Below are positions 1-11,706 of a stretch of 64,000 nt of DNA, piece after piece. Position 1 is the first letter of the stretch. The number at the start of each line of letters is the position of its first letter. A program made the position numbers and the translations under genes. A model generated the notes under the pieces. The model had not been told where the DNA came from and made no database searches. It saw only the letters and a list, made by a program, of their open reading frames with translations. Source of the DNA: Lytechinus variegatus (lineage: Eukaryota > Echinodermata > Echinoidea > Temnopleuroida > Toxopneustidae); the NCBI RefSeq assembly GCF_018143015.1, contig NC_054757.1, positions 1,432,001 through 1,496,000 on the forward strand, given 5' to 3'.

Positions 1-437
1 ATGAAAATTTTGTGCATCGATATCAATCAAACGATATCGATCAAGTCACTTCTCTTTATCTGATTATTATTATACAATGTGAGTAGGAAACACCGTTATA
101 ACTCATAAATCACAAATCTGAAAGTGTGTCATGAACACATAATTCACCCCTATATATGGCCTTAACGAGTATTTTCTCCCAATTATTGAATACAATTTAC
201 TACAGGTTTAATGTGAAGCCTTCGGATAACTGTTATCATATTGATTGATTAGAATTGTTTGCGCTTGGATAATCAGTAAGCATTCTTTGATGTGATATAA
301 ATTTTTAATTGTATCCATAATCTCTATGATCGTACCAAACTAATGCAGGATTAAAATCAATGAATCCAGATGACAATGAAATCATAATCCTAAATCAGTT
401 GCATTAACATTAATTTCAAACACTTATATATTAACAT

Positions 438-553
438 GATAATTGCTAGAGGGTATTCATTTGTCTCGCAATCTACTATGGTCAACAAGGAAATTCGTGA
501 TCACTCTCGCAAAAAGTGTTCACGGACAAATGAATATACCCTCTAGCGATTAT
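438..553. mobile_element. 116-bp MITE-like inverted repeat
   Basis: Arms at 439-465 and 525-553 are near-perfect reverse complements (GCTAGAGGGTATTCATTTGTC and its complement, one 2-base gap), enclosing about 60 bases that hold a smaller GTGATCAC/GTGTTCACG repeat. The size and the short spacer fit a miniature inverted-repeat element; the superfamily is unknown. Confidence 0.65.
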
Positions 554-1335
554 TTCAATCCGCAATAATGAACCTATTTAGTAACATGATCATTGTTTTT
601 TTTATATAAACTTTCTCTCCAATTTCAATTCACTGAAAATGGGCTTGCAATAGCATTTACTGCAAATTTTATTTCACTAATCATCTTAAATTGGTGATTT
701 GTGAGGATTTTTTTTTTTTCTGACTCATGAGGTTAACCATTTCTTACTTGATAAAAAAGATAATTCTAAACCAAAATATAAACAAAACCAAAGAATCGCG
801 GAATATACGCTTATCATCTCCACACAATCACTACATTGCTCCATTTAACATTTCAGGCGATCTCATTACAAAAAAGGGCGCGTAAAACCCCCGCATATTT
901 GAAGAGCGTTCCGCGGCGAAATATTATATTCTACACACACAAAAAGTGATTGTTGACTTCGCTTAATAAATGTAGACAGAGTAGATGATGAATGAGCAAA
1001 TGGTGGAGATTAATCTAATATTATCATCTCTCACCCCATCGAGATTGGCCAGCTATCGCCGTGCGTTTGTCCAGGTTAATTGTCTCCGGGAAATATGGCA
1101 GAGCAAACAGAACAGCTTTTAGAGTTTACCCCAAGCTGAAGTAATTGGGATGATTTGGGTATAGCATGAAGTTTCCGTGTCATCATCAGCTAAGAGAAAG
1201 ATTTAGAATTCCCTCTCAGTTTTAAAGAAATCGATTCATGTACGTAGTATTAACGTATACAGACACATGGAAAATACCATTGTAAACTATGGTTTTATGT
1301 ATGTTTACCCCCCCCCTCCCCCAATTTCGGCTCTG

Positions 1336-1574
1336 CACAGCAAAAACTGTGGTGTTAACCGGTGTACATAGAGGACCACACCAGTTATTCTACACCGGTG
1401 TTAAATTGGTGGTGTTAGTTTTACACCTATAGGTGTTATTACAACACCTATGGTTGTTACATTTACACTCTTTGGTGTTGTGTTCAATCTCTAGGGTGTT
1501 ATTTTAACACCTCGGGGTGTGGTCCTCTATTAACACCAATTGGTGTCAGTTTAAACACCATAGTTTTTACAGTG
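1336..1574. mobile_element. 239-bp MITE with CAC(T/A)G(T/C)AAAAAC ends
   Basis: The ends are inverted repeats: CACAGCAAAAACTGTGGTG on the left; on the right the reverse complement begins CACTGTAAAAACTATGGTG. AGAGGACCACACC lies in both arms. The body consists of repeated AACACC/GGTGTT units, so it is almost wholly self-complementary. A TG dinucleotide flanks each side (possible degenerate TA). Confidence 0.75.
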
Positions 1575-2604
1575 TGTATACGCGCTGTTCTACTACTGCT
1601 GTATATATTTTTAAATAAGTCAAACTGCTATACTATTGTATACAATATACTAATAGAGTATAGCATGATTGCCTAGTGGTTTTATTAGGTATTGTTAAAG
1701 AGATGAACTACAATATGATCTAAGCTATTTTGCGGTCCATTGGATAAACCAAATGAGTGCTAATGTCAATTGAAACCCGATTCGACAACTTTTCTCGAAG
1801 CGAATGGAGCACTTATGTCAACCCACTTAAAACATTACTTCCACTCCATCTATCCTTCTGAATAAAACCTTTTATTTTATGAGAAATAATTAGTCCATTG
1901 CACAAGTGGGGATTGGGAGCAATATGCTTTTATATTTTTATATTTTAGCTGGAATCAAGAGACGTGCTACTTTTGAATTTCGGTCAATATATGGATCGCC
2001 ATTTTATAAACACTTCACCTCACAATAAGTTAGGAAACGATATATACTAGTGAAGGAGAATGTACGTATCTATTCATAATTTTCAAGGCAGTGGTTATGG
2101 AGGAGTAATGAGCAAAAAAAATTAAGAGGCACAACACGGCGTATGCTTAAAAATTTAGAAAAAGTAGCGAGCGAAATTTTCGATCTTCTTTATATGAAAG
2201 TTTTATTTTGTGATAGATTTTGACTTACACAACCAATTTCCCTTTCCTTTTCTCTATGTTTTTATTTTCTTTCTTGGTCATGAAACTTCTTATTCTGAAC
2301 GCTGTGGCTCATGGGTCACAAGCCACATGGTTGTCATTAATGATGAATAGGACTATAGATCTACATTCTTGGTAACTATATCCTCTATTTTATTGGAAAT
2401 ATCTCATTCAGTTGGAAAGAGACGGAAATCATATATGTTATTGATAGTATAGAAACACATATTAATATACACCATTTTGCTGAGGCATTATAATAATTAC
2501 TCACTCTCGTAACCTTTGAAACAGTCCAAACGCCCTTGGCTTTGTTGACCCAGGTGTTATAGAACAGCTATAGTGGTGCCCCGTTAGGACAATTCTTGCT
2601 TACA
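1575..2604. other. No gene seen; AT-rich spacer
   Basis: No coding similarity, no strong repeat structure and no RNA gene recognised in this stretch. Confidence 0.5.
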
Positions 2605-3654
2605 CCCTAGAACAGCTCTTCTCAACCTTTTTTTTACTCGAGGACCACTTTGACTCTCAGATTTTTTCGAGGCCCACCTACCAAAATTTTAAGAAAGCAA
2701 TATGACTTCTTGTCTCGACTCAAAGATAGACAATAATAATGAGCATATAAGTGCGCATGAATTTCAGTAGCCCGGCCTTTGAGCCCCTCCTATAAACATA
2801 TACAGCATTTACAACATAACAACTTAACGAGAATGCTGAATACCTTCAACATTCGACACACATTGCTTAAATATGGCTTTGCATCACTGCCAGTCATGAT
2901 GAATCCAAATTTCGTGTATTCAGGGTCATATTTTCTTACAGTTACATTCGGAGACTTTTCAATTTGTTTCCTCCCTCGAAATTTTTAAATCGTTTTAAAA
3001 GGGTCCACTTTGATGAAAATGTGTTTTCGTGAATTTTGAACACAAAGCCCTGAAGCACGTCCGAAGCAAACAGTTCAAGAACTAACTGCATTCGCAAAGG
3101 TCCGGTAAATGGGAGAAAATTAACTAAATTCTACACAATATGCATACATGATCCAGCTTTTGGCGAAAGGGGGGGGGGCACTGCGCACATATTTTTGCAC
3201 TTCACCGGCGCCATAAAAGAAAATGTTGAAAAAGGGGTAAAGTCTGACCCTGTCAAATATTCCTTTCAAAATGTAGGATAACATCTCGAGGGGGGCAAGA
3301 CTCGAACATATTTTTGAAAAAAAAATAAAAACGATAGAGTAAACGGACCGAGCTATAAATATTAGGGGGGGGGCGCGCACCCTGCGCACCCCCCTGGATC
3401 CGCCGATGCATGATGAGGTTCACATCAAAGTTAGATCGAAACCATCATGCATAATTGCAACATGCATAAAGCATACTTTAGCTTTGTTTTACCATGTCCA
3501 CGTAGACCGATCAAACAACATATTCGGGCTGTCGGAGAAGTCTCGGTCTGTGAAACATACTATAGTTTTTTCCCATTTTTTCTTCCTCTTGAGTTTCTCG
3601 CGGCCCACCTGGGAGAGCTTCGCGGCCCACCGTTTGAGATGCGCTGCCCTAGAA
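2605..3654. mobile_element. Non-autonomous hAT element with perfect 8-bp target duplication
   Basis: The body 2613-3646 starts CAGCTCTTCTCAACC and ends with the complement of CAGCGCATCTCAAACGG. It is flanked exactly by CCCTAGAA at 2605-2612 and 3647-3654. An 8-bp duplication and CAG(N)G-type termini are hAT hallmarks. No transposase is encoded. A second G-rich element sits inside (about 3141-3402). Confidence 0.85.
3141..3402. mobile_element. Probable nested element inside the hAT copy
   Basis: The segment runs from about CATGATCCAG plus a G10 run to a C-rich end reading ACCCCCCTGGATCCGCC (minus-strand GGCGGATCC). ATGCAT occurs just outside both limits. The termini are degenerate, so limits are approximate. 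Confidence 0.4.
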
Positions 3655-3819
3655 CATGGCTCCATGCCCTAGAATGTGCATTGTGTATAATTTGACATTA
3701 ATTTGAAAAATGTCCAAAAGATAAATGTCGCGACGGGTCTATTTTATGCAGGGTGACCAGATTTCACAAAATGAAATACGGGACAATCGACAAAATAAGA
3801 TCAACAAAGAAGACTACAC

Positions 3820-4010
3820 AGTGTTAGACTTGTGAAAAAATTTAATTAATTGGAAGGGAGGGTGAACGAAAGAATGAACGAGAGAAAGAAAAGACGAAAG
3901 AAAAGAGATGAATTGAGAAGAAAGAAACAATGAAGGGGAAATGAAGAAAAAAAAGAAGTTAGAATAAAAGAAGAATAAAAGAGAAAAAAAGGTTTCTATC
4001 ATTCTTTGTT
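3820..4010. repeat. GAAA-rich low-complexity tract
   Basis: About 190 bases of purine-rich sequence (gaaagaa, gagaaag), giving a spurious Ser/Phe-rich ORF on the minus strand. Confidence 0.7.
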
Positions 4011-4554
4011 TTTTAGTATATTTAAAAAAATAAAAAATGTTTCAGAAATGAATAAAATTTCGAAGACATCGCGGCATGATAAATAACGGAAGCTGAAACA
4101 ACTAGATCTAGTTATGAAAACTCATAACTTGTTTCTCCGATTACATCTCCAAATCGGTAACCTGAGAATCCATAATATAATTATACAAATTTCCCGCCGA
4201 TTTTGTGATTATTTTGGTGGAAAAACTATTTATCATGTCATTGTTTGCATCATTGAGAACCTGCTCCGATCCTAATTGCCTAGTCAATACCTGCCAAACA
4301 CAGGCAGGAGGCCAGCTAGTTTGCAATGTATTGGGTACAATTTAGCAAGAAAATCACCGCAGAACTTCCAAATGTTTAGTTATCGATTTTATTGTTGTCT
4401 CTGCTTTGTCATCTGTTGGTTATTTAAAGAAAATTCGTCACTTTTAAATGTATTAACTACATTTTGTTCAATTTTCTTAAATACGGGACAAATAGGCGTC
4501 CCGGGAAGGGTTTGTCGGGACGCCGGGACAAAGGAGCAAAATACGGGACGATTT

Positions 4555-4772
4555 CATGGGCGGATATCCCAGGGGGACAGGGTGGACGAGTCCCCCTACT
4601 CAAAATAGTAGGGGGACACAATATCAAATGTCCCCCTACTATTTTCGATCATCTTTTATGATGGAAAGAAAGAAATAGCATGTGTTTGGACGAGATGACC
4701 GTACTTATTAGGTGATAACCTTTTTTTTGCCTGTCAAATTTTTCAGCCCCTGGTCCCCCTAACTTTGGAGAC
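4555..4772. mobile_element. Diverged copy of the CATGGGCGG MITE
   Basis: It begins CATGGGCGGATATCCCAG, then GGGGGACA...TAGTAGGGGGACA, and matches the copy at 24347-24601 across most of its length. The right end is eroded (CCCCTGGTCCCCCTAAC). Confidence 0.65.
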
Positions 4773-4789
4773 TTGTTTATTTAACATCA

Positions 4790-6200
4790 GTCTGAAGGAG
4801 TAATGGCACTTGCTCATGTTTTGGATAGTAGATAGATGAATCTGATTCAGATAGCGGTCATAACCATACGCGTAGCCAAGATTTAATTTGGGATGGGGCG
4901 GTACAGGGGCGGTAAGTGTATGGTGGTTTAAAATCTAATGAGATAAGCACCAACTTTGAGGTCCTGATTATTCATATATTCTTTTGAATTTGTGTTTTTC
5001 ATTCACATCCACAAAGTGCAACAATGAGTCCAAGAACGACTGATATTTTACAGTTTGTCAAGTACATTGTAGAGTATGCTATAATATTCATTCAAAGTAG
5101 AAATACAACAAATACCTTCATGGAGTGTTCACTGGTGTGCTATTCTAGTCACCTGGTCTATTCAATTTCTTCATCCTGCTAAATGTAAGGCATGCATACG
5201 TAATATCTTGCTTTTAAATCTGCCTATCAAAACGACAGAAATGAAAGGTCATTTGACCCAAATCGTCCATGAAGTAACTACGAACTGGTCTATTTGTTCC
5301 CGCGAATGGCGTTGAAGCTGTAACTTTTTCTTAATTTATTTGAAACTTTAATCTGTTATAATTTTGTCTTTCTTAGATTATATATAACTCGATCAAGAAG
5401 AAAAACGAGCTCAAATGTAAAAGGGATGATGCAAGATATAAGAGGGACTTTTCCTTTCCCATGCTCGCGAAGCACTGAAACCTTTGTGATTTATTTTGGA
5501 AGAAAAAAAATCGTTAATATTAAGCGCCTCTTTTTGTTTGATTAAGAAGGTTCAGTGATATTCAAAATTTCAAATCAATGGCACAAAACAAAACAGGAGA
5601 TCGATGTGCAGAGATACAGAACAAAGTTTAATATCGTACATACTTTTGCATATAGAAAGGCAGGAATTTAATTCCTCCCCCCTTTGCCAAAAATTACTTG
5701 CTGAAAAGCGGAATAGCATCAGGGGACTCGGGGAGTGATGTTTACCCGCTCCGAACAGAAGAGCCCAAATTTTGTGTCAATGCATTATAGTAATCTTTAC
5801 ACCCATGTATGCTTTATAATTTTTGGCAAGAATATTCGATTCCCACGGCCGGGAAGGGTAAAAAGAAGGTGTGGGAAACAAAAGGGAATGGCAATTTTGA
5901 TAATTTTCCCGGAAGAGAGAAGAGAGTCTTGTTTAGGTTTTTATTCTTTTGACCAAAAAGGAAGGAAAAACAACACAAGCTATACCTTGCTCCCCTTTTC
6001 ATCCTTTTCTCCTTTTCCCCATTTTTTTCTTTTTGGGAGCGTTTATTGTTGTTTTTATTATCATTATTATTCATTTATTTATTATTTATTATTATTATTT
6101 TTTTTGGGGGGCGACCACCCCCTGGCTAAGCGCCTGCATGGCCACAACAGGGGGGGGGGTTCAAAAAACCAATAAAGGCACTGCAAATGGGTTCAGGACC
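4790..6200. other. No gene seen; AT-rich spacer
   Basis: Contains poly-pyrimidine/ATT tracts around 5990-6110 and G-runs; ORFs here are low-complexity. Nothing else supported. Confidence 0.5.
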
Positions 6201-6210
6201 GTTGCTTTAT

Positions 6211-6554
6211 GACGACAGGGGGAGATACGTTATCTCGCCAAGTCGACTTCTAAAAAGTTATATGTCGACATGGCGAGATACGTTATTTCGCCAAAACGAC
6301 TTTTGTCGACATGGCGAGATACGTTATCTTGCTAAGACGACTTATAAAAAGTATATGTCAACTTGGCAAAATATTTGGATTGTCGCAAGGCCTTGGACAC
6401 TTCATATCTTGCCATGTCGACATATAATGTTTTATAAGTCAACTTGGCAAGATAAAATATATTGCTATGTTGACATATAACATTTCATAAGTCAACTTGG
6501 CATATAACATTTTATAAGTCGACTTGGCGAGATAACGTATCTTGCCATGTCGTC
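6211..6554. mobile_element. 344-bp palindrome-of-palindromes element
   Basis: Terminal arms of 37 bases (6211-6247 and about 6518-6554) are inverted copies beginning GACGACA and ending AAGTCGAC. Between them the same blocks (TATGTCGACATGGCGAGATA, GATACGTTATCTCGCC, AAGTCGACTTATAAAA) recur in both orientations, so every unit is itself near-palindromic. No protein is encoded. Confidence 0.75.
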
Positions 6555-8100
6555 AAGTCGATGGCACTTTAAAGGCTCCGTAGGTAGCTGTTTTTATGGG
6601 GATTTCTTAAATTGCTTTCATAGGCGTCATTTGAGGGGGGCAGATATGGCGGATGGAGCAAAAGTTCGAAATAGATAGGAGCTAGCGTATAGCGAACATT
6701 TTTTTTTAAATAGATTCCTCGTAAAATAAAAAAAAAAATCATGTGATGTTTCACTCTTTCTATTTCCATTTTTCCTTTTTTTTACGTTGGTCGTGAAACT
6801 TTTTTTTCTTGGAGGAAAGGGGGATGCCCCTAAAGCCCTCCATCTGTACTAGTCTTTAAATCTTGAAAAGTGACCCCTTTCAGTAGCTCTGACGCTATCG
6901 TTGATTGATAAATGGTTTTCGATTTGAAATGCAAAATGACATGTGAAATCCATTTATAAAAAATGATCGCTTGTTAAGGCGTATTAACGATTTATTTCAT
7001 TTTCATTTTCCCCAAAAAAAATTCCGAACTAATAGGGAGGCTAAACTTTTGAGATCATCGGGGTTTTTTTAGTGACGGTGAAGGATTAAAGATATGTCAC
7101 TCGTTAGATACAATTCTAATTGTTTGTGTATATCTCTTTAAACAGAGAATACAAATTAGTGTGGCCATGGTATAGCGGAGAGTATCACTCCGTCAGCTTA
7201 CCACTCTACATATCACGACACCAGATGGCCATACCTGAACTCATCGATTTCCCACCACTTAAGGGCACCCGAAAGAAACCAAAACACCCCGAAGACTAGA
7301 TCAATTAGCTGAACAAAGGATCAGAGAGGCGTGAAGACTCGTAGATGATGATATACAGGGGTATTCCTGGGATGAATTAGCTACCAAACTGAGCGGGAGT
7401 AATGAAAATGGGCATATGCTTTCAACGCGCGCGCAAGCGGGATCCTTCGTGGCGCCTCGCGATGTGATGGTGGCAGCGGGTTCGTTCACACTGCCATATA
7501 CTAGTATATCAATCTTCTCGTGCATGCTTCCGAGAGAAGAGCCGAAAAATAACATTGTACTTGCAGTGAAGTGGGGCACTTTGTTAAAATCTGGAGTACC
7601 TTTTCTCTACGAATGCATCCATCATATTGTTGATTGAACAATTTGTTGATTTATGCATATGCTTCTTTAGTTAACTCTGTAGTAGATGTCTAAATATTGG
7701 ATAGTTCGTGATAGAACAATGGGAAAAGGCAGTACAAAAAAATCACTGACGTACGGCGTGATTTTAGTTTTTAGACCACGTGTCAACCATCCTGAGGCAA
7801 AGCGTCTGATTTGTTTTCATTTTCGACTCAAATTGGTGAGCATAATTTGATGCTCATCACAATCTTCCATATACGCATGAAGCCATGTCGGGTCGAAATG
7901 CGCTCATTTTCAATCTTCTCTCTGCCCAGCGCATCCATCGAAACATCATGCCATAATGAATTACCTGATAGGCGCAGGGATAAAGTTACATCGCCTATCG
8001 GACAGGCAGCTCTGCTCGGTGAAAGGTTTTTCCTTGCCATAATGTCGTCCGAAGAATTCCTACTGTGAATGTAATGAATAATCTTGATCCTATCGTTCTG
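6555..8100. other. No gene seen; AT-rich spacer
   Basis: No coding match or clear repeat recognised. A short GTGGCCATGG...GATGGCCAT inverted pair lies at 7162-7232 and is too weak to classify. Confidence 0.45.
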
Positions 8101-8139
8101 CGCAACATGGTCACGCAGTCTTGTTCTCCGCCGCGTATT

Positions 8140-8350
8140 TTTCTTTGACATCTGTTCAGGTGTTCTCTGCGTACGTTTCAATTATCGTCTGCGTGCTCCG
8201 AGGTGTACGTTTCCCGCCGCGCGTGACGTCATCGTACAGATGCGCAACTCAACTCGCACGTACGGACAGCAACTGCATGCAGTGACGTGACCACGACAGT
8301 CGGCGTCACGCATGCGTCTATCTTCTGGCGGTCATGCGCAATTAGGCGGG
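8140..8350. promoter_or_regulatory. CpG-rich patch with a TGACGTCA (CRE) site
   Basis: Against an AT-rich background this stretch has many CpGs and holds a perfect CRE palindrome TGACGTCA at 8224-8231, plus GTGACGTGAC and GCATGCGTC nearby. It could be a regulatory region or promoter; no adjacent gene was recognised. Confidence 0.3.
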
Positions 8351-8796
8351 AACGAAAATATCAATATCACCTGCCTTCACTTTGAGCCAGTGTATGTTTT
8401 ACCGGCATAGCGGGAATCTGCGCTTGTTTTCCAAACCTACCTTACTGTGATTTATTTCTTTTGGTTGTGAACTTGGAATGTTAAATTAACGATTTTATTG
8501 TAAAGTGGATGGAGTTCTCCCTAAGTGGTGTTTTCCTGATAGTAATACATTAACTGGTGAGTGTAACTTCCGTAATTTTTTATTATTTGTGATTACTTTC
8601 ATCAAGCTTTCGTTATCACCATTTTTTTGCTGCAAAGCGTCAATAAAGCAAAGGAAATGAAAATCACGATATTTTTTTATGATTGATTGATAGATTGATG
8701 ACCGCAACAAAATTGATTTCAATTTTTGACACGATCAGATACTCCTAGATACACCTAATTTTAAAACATGCGATCGCTTTTTAGCGATTAGTCATT

Positions 8797-9299
8797 AAAG
8801 GGATGGTCCAGGCTGAAAGTATTTATAGCTTAATAAATACAGTAGAATTCACTGAGCAAAATGCAGAAAATTTCAAAAAAATTGGATAACAAATAACAAA
8901 GTTATTGAATTTATTCTAAAGTTTAGCAATATTCTGTAAAAACAGTCGTCATGTATAGTCATTAGGTAGGCTGATGATGTCACATCCCCACTTGTTCCTT
9001 TCTATTTTGTTATATGAAATTAGGGTTATTCCAAAAGAATTCTCCAAGAACTAGACAAATTGGATTGACAACTGATACAGTGCATTATTCTGCAACTTAT
9101 TTCATTATAAGGGAGACGTATTATTCACACAAGTATAAAATAATGAAAAAATGTTATTTTATGTAAGAACATTAGAAAACGGAAAGTAATAATAATAATA
9201 ATTCAATAACTTTATTATTTGTTATCCGATTTTGATGAAATTTTCAGCATTTTGCTCAGTGGATTCTACTCTATGTATTAAAACCCGGACCATCCCTTT
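8797..9299. mobile_element. Foldback (long inverted repeat) element with AAAGGGATGGTCC ends
   Basis: Left arm from 8797 (AAAGGGATGGTCCAGG) is the inverted copy of the right arm ending at 9299 (CCCGGACCATCCCTTT). Homology extends about 130 bases inward, through TGAAATTTTC and CAATAACTTT-type blocks. No ORF. Confidence 0.78.
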
Positions 9300-9370
9300 T
9301 GGCATCCTGCATTCCTCTCTGAACAAGTACCGAAATAAGCCCCAAATTAACGAAAACGTGCACCACAAAT
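9205..9370 (+). repeat. Direct repeat, copy 1 (arm of foldback element plus flank)
   Basis: Matches 11527-11706 closely, including sequence beyond the element end (CCTCTCTGAACAAGTACCGA, CCCCAAATTAACGAAAAC). The shared flank shows the two sites are related by more than insertion of the same element. Confidence 0.75.
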
Positions 9371-9469
9371 ATATCCGCTATCATAAATATGACAAAATTC
9401 TACTTGAGGATTTTCTTATGTTTAAAAACATTTTCAGATAAAACAAAAGATTGTGTCTGAATTTCGTGT

Positions 9470-9625
9470 TGAAGTGCCTTGATGCTCGGCCTTGACCTTA
9501 AGGCGCCTTAAGGCCTACCTTTTCACAGCCTTGGCCTTGAAGATTCAAGCCTAGGCTTTGAGGATTTTGAGCCTTGAAATTTCAAGGCATTTTCAAGGCT
9601 TTTTCAAGTCATTTTGTATTTTGTA
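9470..9625. repeat. AAGGCC/CCTTGGCCTTG array, left
   Basis: Degenerate tandem units of GCCTTGGCCTTGA with many AAGGC/GCCTT palindromes. Confidence 0.65.
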
Positions 9626-10939
9626 CTTTTATTTGCTTTTATAAAAGTAATTATAAATGTTTCAATTGTTCTGTATATCTAATGGTCAATACAACCAGTC
9701 AGCAGTAGTAGCAGCTGTAGTAGTAAATGTACTAGCAGAGCCATCAATTGTGATTATCACCATTATCAAGATTTATCATCATATAATTATAAAACAAAGA
9801 GAAGTGATGGAAATAACATTATTTATTGGTAATATCATGACTAAAGATGATAATGACAATATCAATAACACTGATAATAATGATTATGATAAAGATTATA
9901 GTGATTTTATGACAGGAATAATTGTAACAGATCTGACTGCAATTTCGACAACAATTTTCAGACTTTAAAGATAGCTAACTCTAAAGAATGATAACACGGT
10001 TGATATCCATTTGGATTTTCCTTGTATTATTTTCTTTGACCAACAAGAATGTTTTAAGTCTTAATGATTATGTGAAAAGATTTGGTAAACTTGAACACAA
10101 TCTTCAATTTTGTCATTTTCAAATGGGCTATGTCAATGGCATGATGAGCAAAAATTTTGAGGGGCTAAGCATGGCATCTAGAGCAACATTTCTGCCCCCA
10201 AAAAAGTTGAAAGCGATTGAAGCGAGCACAATTTTTCACCCTTATACTATTAGAATGGCACGCGCTACGAAAGCTTTTTAATTACACGAAATGTCCAGAA
10301 GTTTGAGCTTGTGATTTGTTCTGGCAATGTCTCGCAAGGCTGCCCCTTTAACAGTGATTAGCGCCATAATTGACCCAAAATCGAGTTTTACAACTTCAGA
10401 ATTGATTTGTATTTATCAAAACCGCTTGCTCGCTATGCTTTCTTGCAGAAAAGTAAAGCCTAAGTCAAAATATCTGTCCTATCAATTAGAAATCACCTTA
10501 AAAGGCTTTGCTGAACTGAAATTCTACAAAACACACAACTTCTTCATGCAGTTGTTAATCTCATTTGAAAATATCTGTTTGCACCAAATGCTATTTTTTT
10601 TAGCTTTGACCCCCCCCAACAAAAATATGTTCTGCCTCCCCTGTCTCAGGGAGTAGAGAAAGACATATGTTGAGATTGGTCATGCCAGGATCAGATCACC
10701 TTGGTAATAATAATCATTGCAATGTAAATCGCCTCGAAAAATAATGTATTAAATGAACAAAGGTAACTATATTATTATTTTAATAATATATGTCTAAATC
10801 TATCATGAAATTATTTTTATTTATGTACAAGGGTCAAGAGTTTCCTTCGCTCATGCACACCTTTTATACACTTTGTCTTGTGCGTCATGTCTGCCGCCTA
10901 AGAATTGTTGTCTGATTGTTAGATATATTGAAAGTTTGA

Positions 10940-11060
10940 AAATGCCTTGGCCTTGAGGTTTTCAGGCCTTGGCCTTGGGTTTCCATGCCTTGGCCTCAGC
11001 CTTGGTTTTTGAAGCCTTGGCCTTGGGTATGAAAGCCTTGGCCTTGGAGGTTTGAGCCTT
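10940..11060. repeat. AAGGCC/CCTTGGCCTTG array, right
   Basis: About seven units of GCCTTGGCCTTGGG(N) at roughly 18-22 base spacing. It resembles the array at 9470-9625, about 1.3 kb away; together they lie between the two direct repeats at 9.2 and 11.5 kb. Confidence 0.7.
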
Positions 11061-11469
11061 AACTACAACACTGCAATCGTGTAATGAGTTCAAGTTTTCA
11101 GAGGGCAGAAGATGGCTTCCGTGTAACTTTTCTTTATCTTTTCGAGATGGCGAAGCGAGTGAGCAAAATGTCACTTTATTAAAAACAAAAATAAGATTTT
11201 TATGACAGATTTAATATGAAGTTTAGAATTAATTTCATATTTTACTCTTTTGTAACAATTTCCTTTTTTTTGTTTAGTCAGACTTGGAACTTTATTGTGC
11301 GTGTGTTTGTGGGGGAAGGGATTCCCAACATACCACCCCATCCCTCCGCTAGCTGTGATCACAGTAATTGTATCATCGAAAACATGACGTTAAAAACTCA
11401 GAGTTTCTTTGAAACAACAGACCATTCGAAGCTGATAATTATATCAGCACAAATAGCCTTTATGTTTTT

Positions 11470-11706
11470 GTACATCATCAGCCCACCTAATGATGTTTTC
11501 ACAAAATATTACTAAACTTTGAACTTCAATAACTTTATTATTTGTTATCCGATTTTGATGAAATTTTCGGCATTCTGCTCAGTAGATTCTACTCTATGTA
11601 TTAAGACATAAATATTTTCAGCCCGGACCTTTTCTTTAAGCATCCTGCTTTCCTCTCTGAACAAGTACCGAAATAAGCCCCAAATTAACGAAAACGTTCA
11701 TCACAA
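11470..11706 (+). repeat. Direct repeat, copy 2 (single arm of the 8797 foldback family)
   Basis: From about 11470 it matches the complement of the left arm at 8797-8990 (CATCATCAGCC.ACCTAATGA, ATATTRCTAAACTTT). It then matches 9205-9370, including the shared flank past the element end. Only one arm is present. Confidence 0.7.

Noticed and set aside
9988..10281. 97-codon ORF with a hydrophobic, signal-like start
   Set aside because: Sits between repeat arrays, has no known domain, and the hydrophobic start is expected by chance in AT-rich DNA.
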